A DNA stretch of 64,000 nt from Chryseobacterium flavum (GTDB lineage Bacteria > Bacteroidota > Bacteroidia > Flavobacteriales > Weeksellaceae): positions 248,001 to 312,000 of the forward strand of contig NZ_QNUE01000001.1 of NCBI RefSeq assembly GCF_003385595.1, in the 5' to 3' direction. Each line of letters begins with the position of its first letter. Positions within the stretch are counted from its first letter, which is position 1. The notes below the pieces were generated by a model. The model did no database searches. It was not told the DNA's origin and saw nothing but the letters and a program-made list of their open reading frames with translations. Below are positions 62,199-64,000 of this stretch, one piece after another. A program made the translations under genes and the position numbers.

Positions 62199-62657
62199 TC
62201 ATTCAATCTTTGTAAGTGTCATTGTTTCATCATGATCTATACTTTCAGGCCGTTTCCCATTCATGTTGATCAGCATAAGGAATTTTGAATCGTTAACAGG
62301 AACGATAATTCCTAACAATCTTCCTTTTTCCTGATTATCTTTTACTGCAATAAAATCAATCTCAATTGGTGTTTTATCCGTATCAATTTTATATTTGAGT
62401 TCTCCCTTTTGCCCATTATTAGGACCTCCGTGGATGATAAAATTCTTGCCGTCAATTTCTTTCCCATTAATTGTAATGGATACATATCCGTCTTTTGTAA
62501 AGCCTGCTTTGCCTTTACTCTTCCAGTAATCAATGGATTCCCAGTTTCCGACAATATTAAACGGAGATTTTTGAGCTTTGACCTGAAAACCAATGATAAT
62601 TATAAACGCTATTACGCTTTTTAGAAAAATCTGTTTTATTTTCAAATAAAAATTCAT
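62199..62657 (-). CDS. Secreted lipocalin-like or DUF-type protein
   Basis: The 152-aa product has a signal peptide (IIIIGFQVKAQ) and a short beta-rich domain: FNIVGNWESIDYWKSKGKAG, DGYVSITINGKEIDGKNFII and SKFLMLINMNGKRPESIDHD. The NIVGNWES start resembles lipocalin-like small secreted proteins in Bacteroidetes. It is exported; the ligand is unknown. Its start is 8 bp downstream of the next lipoprotein gene, so they may share a transcript. Confidence 0.65.
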   Translation of the reverse strand: MNFYLKIKQIFLKSVIAFIIIIGFQVKAQKSPFNIVGNWESIDYWKSKGKAGFTKDGYVSITINGKEIDGKNFIIHGGPNNGQKGELKYKIDTDKTPIEIDFIAVKDNQEKGRLLGIIVPVNDSKFLMLINMNGKRPESIDHDETMTLTKIE

Positions 62658-62665
62658 AGTAAATT

Positions 62666-63112
62666 TTAATTAATTTTATAAACATAATCCTTACTGATAT
62701 ATCTGTTTTTACTTATTAATTCTGAAGGATAAAAAATGGTTCCATTAATCTCAACACTTTTAACCCTATATCTCCAGCTTCCATTATGGCTTTTGTAAAT
62801 TTTTGTTGTTGAATTTGGATAAAGCTTAAGAACAATGGAAGAGTCTTTCACTTCTATTTTTTCAAGAGACTTTGGGTTTTTGATTTTATAGAAAGACCGA
62901 GGTGACAATATTCCATTTTCATAATTAAATGCAAAGCTTCCGCCTTCATTATCAATTGCTTTTGAGATGGGATAACTGTAATTGATCTTAATTATTTTTT
63001 TGGAGCCAGTCAGGTTTTGAATATAGAAATCAGTGATCCAGGAACATCCTGAAAGCACTGCTACGAAAATACAACATAGAAATCCTATCGTAATTGATTT
63101 TATACTCATCAT
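62666..63112 (-). CDS. Small lipoprotein of unknown function
   Basis: The 148-aa product has a lipobox (AVLSGC, Cys23) and a mature part with the segments LTGSKKIIKINYSYPI, LEKIEVKDSSIVLKLYPNST and a KSVEINGTIFYPSELISKNR end. No domain is recognised. It is in the envelope. It is first in the run of small exported proteins, with its own -7 element. Confidence 0.65.
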   Translation of the reverse strand: MMSIKSITIGFLCCIFVAVLSGCSWITDFYIQNLTGSKKIIKINYSYPISKAIDNEGGSFAFNYENGILSPRSFYKIKNPKSLEKIEVKDSSIVLKLYPNSTTKIYKSHNGSWRYRVKSVEINGTIFYPSELISKNRYISKDYVYKIN

Positions 63113-63134
63113 ATTGAAGTTTAAATGGCTTTTG

Positions 63135-63142
63135 CAAAAGTA
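63135..63142 (-). promoter_or_regulatory. Candidate -7 promoter element for the small lipoprotein gene
   Basis: Reads TACTTTTG on the minus strand, 23 bp upstream of the start at 63112. Confidence 0.45.
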
Positions 63143-63177
63143 AACAGAATCCTTTATTTTATCTGGATTAATTGATA

Positions 63178-63208
63178 AAAAAATTCCGCAAGAAAACTTG
63201 CGGAATTT
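63178..63208 (-). terminator. Terminator of carB
   Basis: Arms aaattccgcaag and cttgcggaattt (12 bp, perfect) with loop aaaa; a long A-run to the left gives a U-run on the minus strand. Confidence 0.85.
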
Positions 63209-63230
63209 AAGTATTTATTCTGGCTCGAAA

Positions 63231-64000
63231 TTACATCGTCTCCATTTTGAAGCTCATGCTTTCAATTACTTTTAGGATGGCTTCTACCGTATCCATTGAA
63301 GTTAAACAAGGAACACCATTTTCAACGCTCATTCTTCTGATCTGGAACCCGTCTCTTTCAGCCTGCTTACCTTTTGTAGTGGTATTCACAACATACTGAA
63401 CTTTTCCTTTCTGGATCAGGTCAATAAGGTTCACATCTTCTTCTCCTATCTTATATCCTATTTTACAAGGAATACCTTTTTCTTCAAAGAACTTCGCAGT
63501 ACCTTCCGTAGCCCAGATTCTGAATCCTACTTCATGGAATCTCGCTGCAAGAGCTGCTGCTTCATCTTTGTGCTTATCTGCCACAGTAAACAGGATGGAT
63601 CCGTGCATCGGAACTTTTCTTCCGGCAGCAACCAGCCCTTTATAAAGTGCTTTTTCCAGTGTGGTATCTTTACCCATTACCTCTCCTGTAGACTTCATTT
63701 CAGGACCCAGAGATATATCCACTTTCGTTAGTTTTGAGAAGGAAAATACCGGAACTTTTACGAAAACTCCTTCTTTGTCTGGAACCAGGCCGTTTTTATA
63801 TCCTAAATCAGCCAGCTTCTGCCCCAGAATTGCTTTTGTAGCCAGATTAGCCATTGGTACATCCGTAATTTTCGATAAGAAAGGAACAGTTCTTGAAGAA
63901 CGTGGATTAACTTCAATCACATATACATTCCCTTCGAAAAGGACATATTGGATATTCATCAGTCCAATTACATTCAGGCCTTTTGCCAATCTTTTTGTAT
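63231..64000 (-). CDS. carB: Carbamoyl-phosphate synthase large subunit, C-terminal part (cut by window edge)
   Basis: The visible 256 codons are the C-terminal part of the large subunit: the second ATP-grasp end ([40 protein letters not shown]), then the regulatory MGS-like domain (about 120 residues, [20 protein letters not shown], ending [20 protein letters not shown]). The 5' end lies beyond position 64000; the frame stays open to the edge. The enzyme makes carbamoyl phosphate for arginine and pyrimidine synthesis in the cytoplasm. A perfect terminator follows the stop. Confidence 0.95.
   Translation of the reverse strand, partial: TKRLAKGLNVIGLMNIQYVLFEGNVYVIEVNPRSSRTVPFLSKITDVPMANLATKAILGQKLADLGYKNGLVPDKEGVFVKVPVFSFSKLTKVDISLGPEMKSTGEVMGKDTTLEKALYKGLVAAGRKVPMHGSILFTVADKHKDEAAALAARFHEVGFRIWATEGTAKFFEEKGIPCKIGYKIGEEDVNLIDLIQKGKVQYVVNTTTKGKQAERDGFQIRRMSVENGVPCLTSMDTVEAILKVIESMSFKMETM

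Noticed and set aside
1..64000. CRISPR array
   Set aside because: No regularly spaced identical repeats of 20-40 bases with unique spacers were seen.

Overview
The window looks like chromosomal DNA from a member of the Flavobacteriia, most probably Chryseobacterium or a close relative. I infer this from the AT-rich base composition, Bacteroidetes-type promoters (TAnnTTTG at -7), TonB receptors paired with DUF4249 or PepSY partners, a VgrG with a DUF4280 PAAR-like effector (the Bacteroidetes type VI subtype, T6SSiii), membrane-anchored AraC-type regulators, and holA divergent from a small HsdR-N domain protein. The species assignment comes from protein style only; I ran no database search.

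Layout. 1-4.7 kb (minus strand): a truncated NAD-dependent epimerase, two tandem membrane AraC-like regulators and a secreted surface protein. 4.8-6.7 kb: a pair of small HTH proteins (A and B) separated by gene debris. 7.5-11.8 kb (plus): a PepSY-like lipoprotein, then a TonB receptor with a DUF4249 lipoprotein. 11.9-19.9 kb: metabolic and regulatory singletons: DUF1275 membrane protein, PLP-dependent cysteine synthase-like enzyme, two Crp/Fnr regulators, Ntn-hydrolase, VOC protein, pentapeptide-repeat ion channel and lipoprotein alpha/beta hydrolase. 20.6-23.0 kb: an overlapping histidine kinase and LuxR-type response regulator. 23.4-28.7 kb: an orphan type VI island of VgrG, an unknown 292-aa protein, a DUF4280-PoNe DNase-glycine zipper effector and its PoNi immunity protein. 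29-31.4 kb: M61 peptidase and GNAT acetyltransferase. 31.7-33.0 kb: a second A/B HTH pair, followed by a small membrane protein broken by an in-frame stop. 33.7-36.3 kb: a VWA protein with a MoxR-like AAA+ ATPase. 36.5-42.8 kb: class II cyclic-nucleotide phosphodiesterase, a SRPBCC/DoxX/VOC cluster divergent from a GlxA-type regulator, and small enzymes. 44.4 kb: tRNA-Ser(UGA). 45.1-48.5 kb: VOC protein, trxB, holA, HsdR-N protein. 48.7-53.4 kb: dienelactone hydrolase, and an alkylation-repair-like run (ogt, PEP-mutase-like, ada) continuing into DUF2911, GNAT and cupin genes. 53.7-55.6 kb: two secreted proteins. 55.6-60.3 kb: an iron-siderophore-type operon (TonB receptor, PepSY membrane protein frameshifted at a G8 tract, esterase). 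60.5-63.1 kb: small secreted or hypothetical proteins. 63.2-64.0 kb: the 3' end of carB.

The genes work together in several visible units. The type VI genes form a spike-effector-immunity cassette that must rely on a secretion apparatus encoded elsewhere. Receptor, PepSY protein and esterase fit import, reduction and hydrolysis of a ferric siderophore. Kinase and regulator form one signalling unit, and VWA and AAA+ proteins form a classical pair. The most unusual material is the duplicated A/B HTH pair with decayed genes beside each copy, the PoNe effector whose DNase region is followed by a membrane-type glycine-zipper tail, the unknown protein inside the type VI island, and the G8-tract frameshift.
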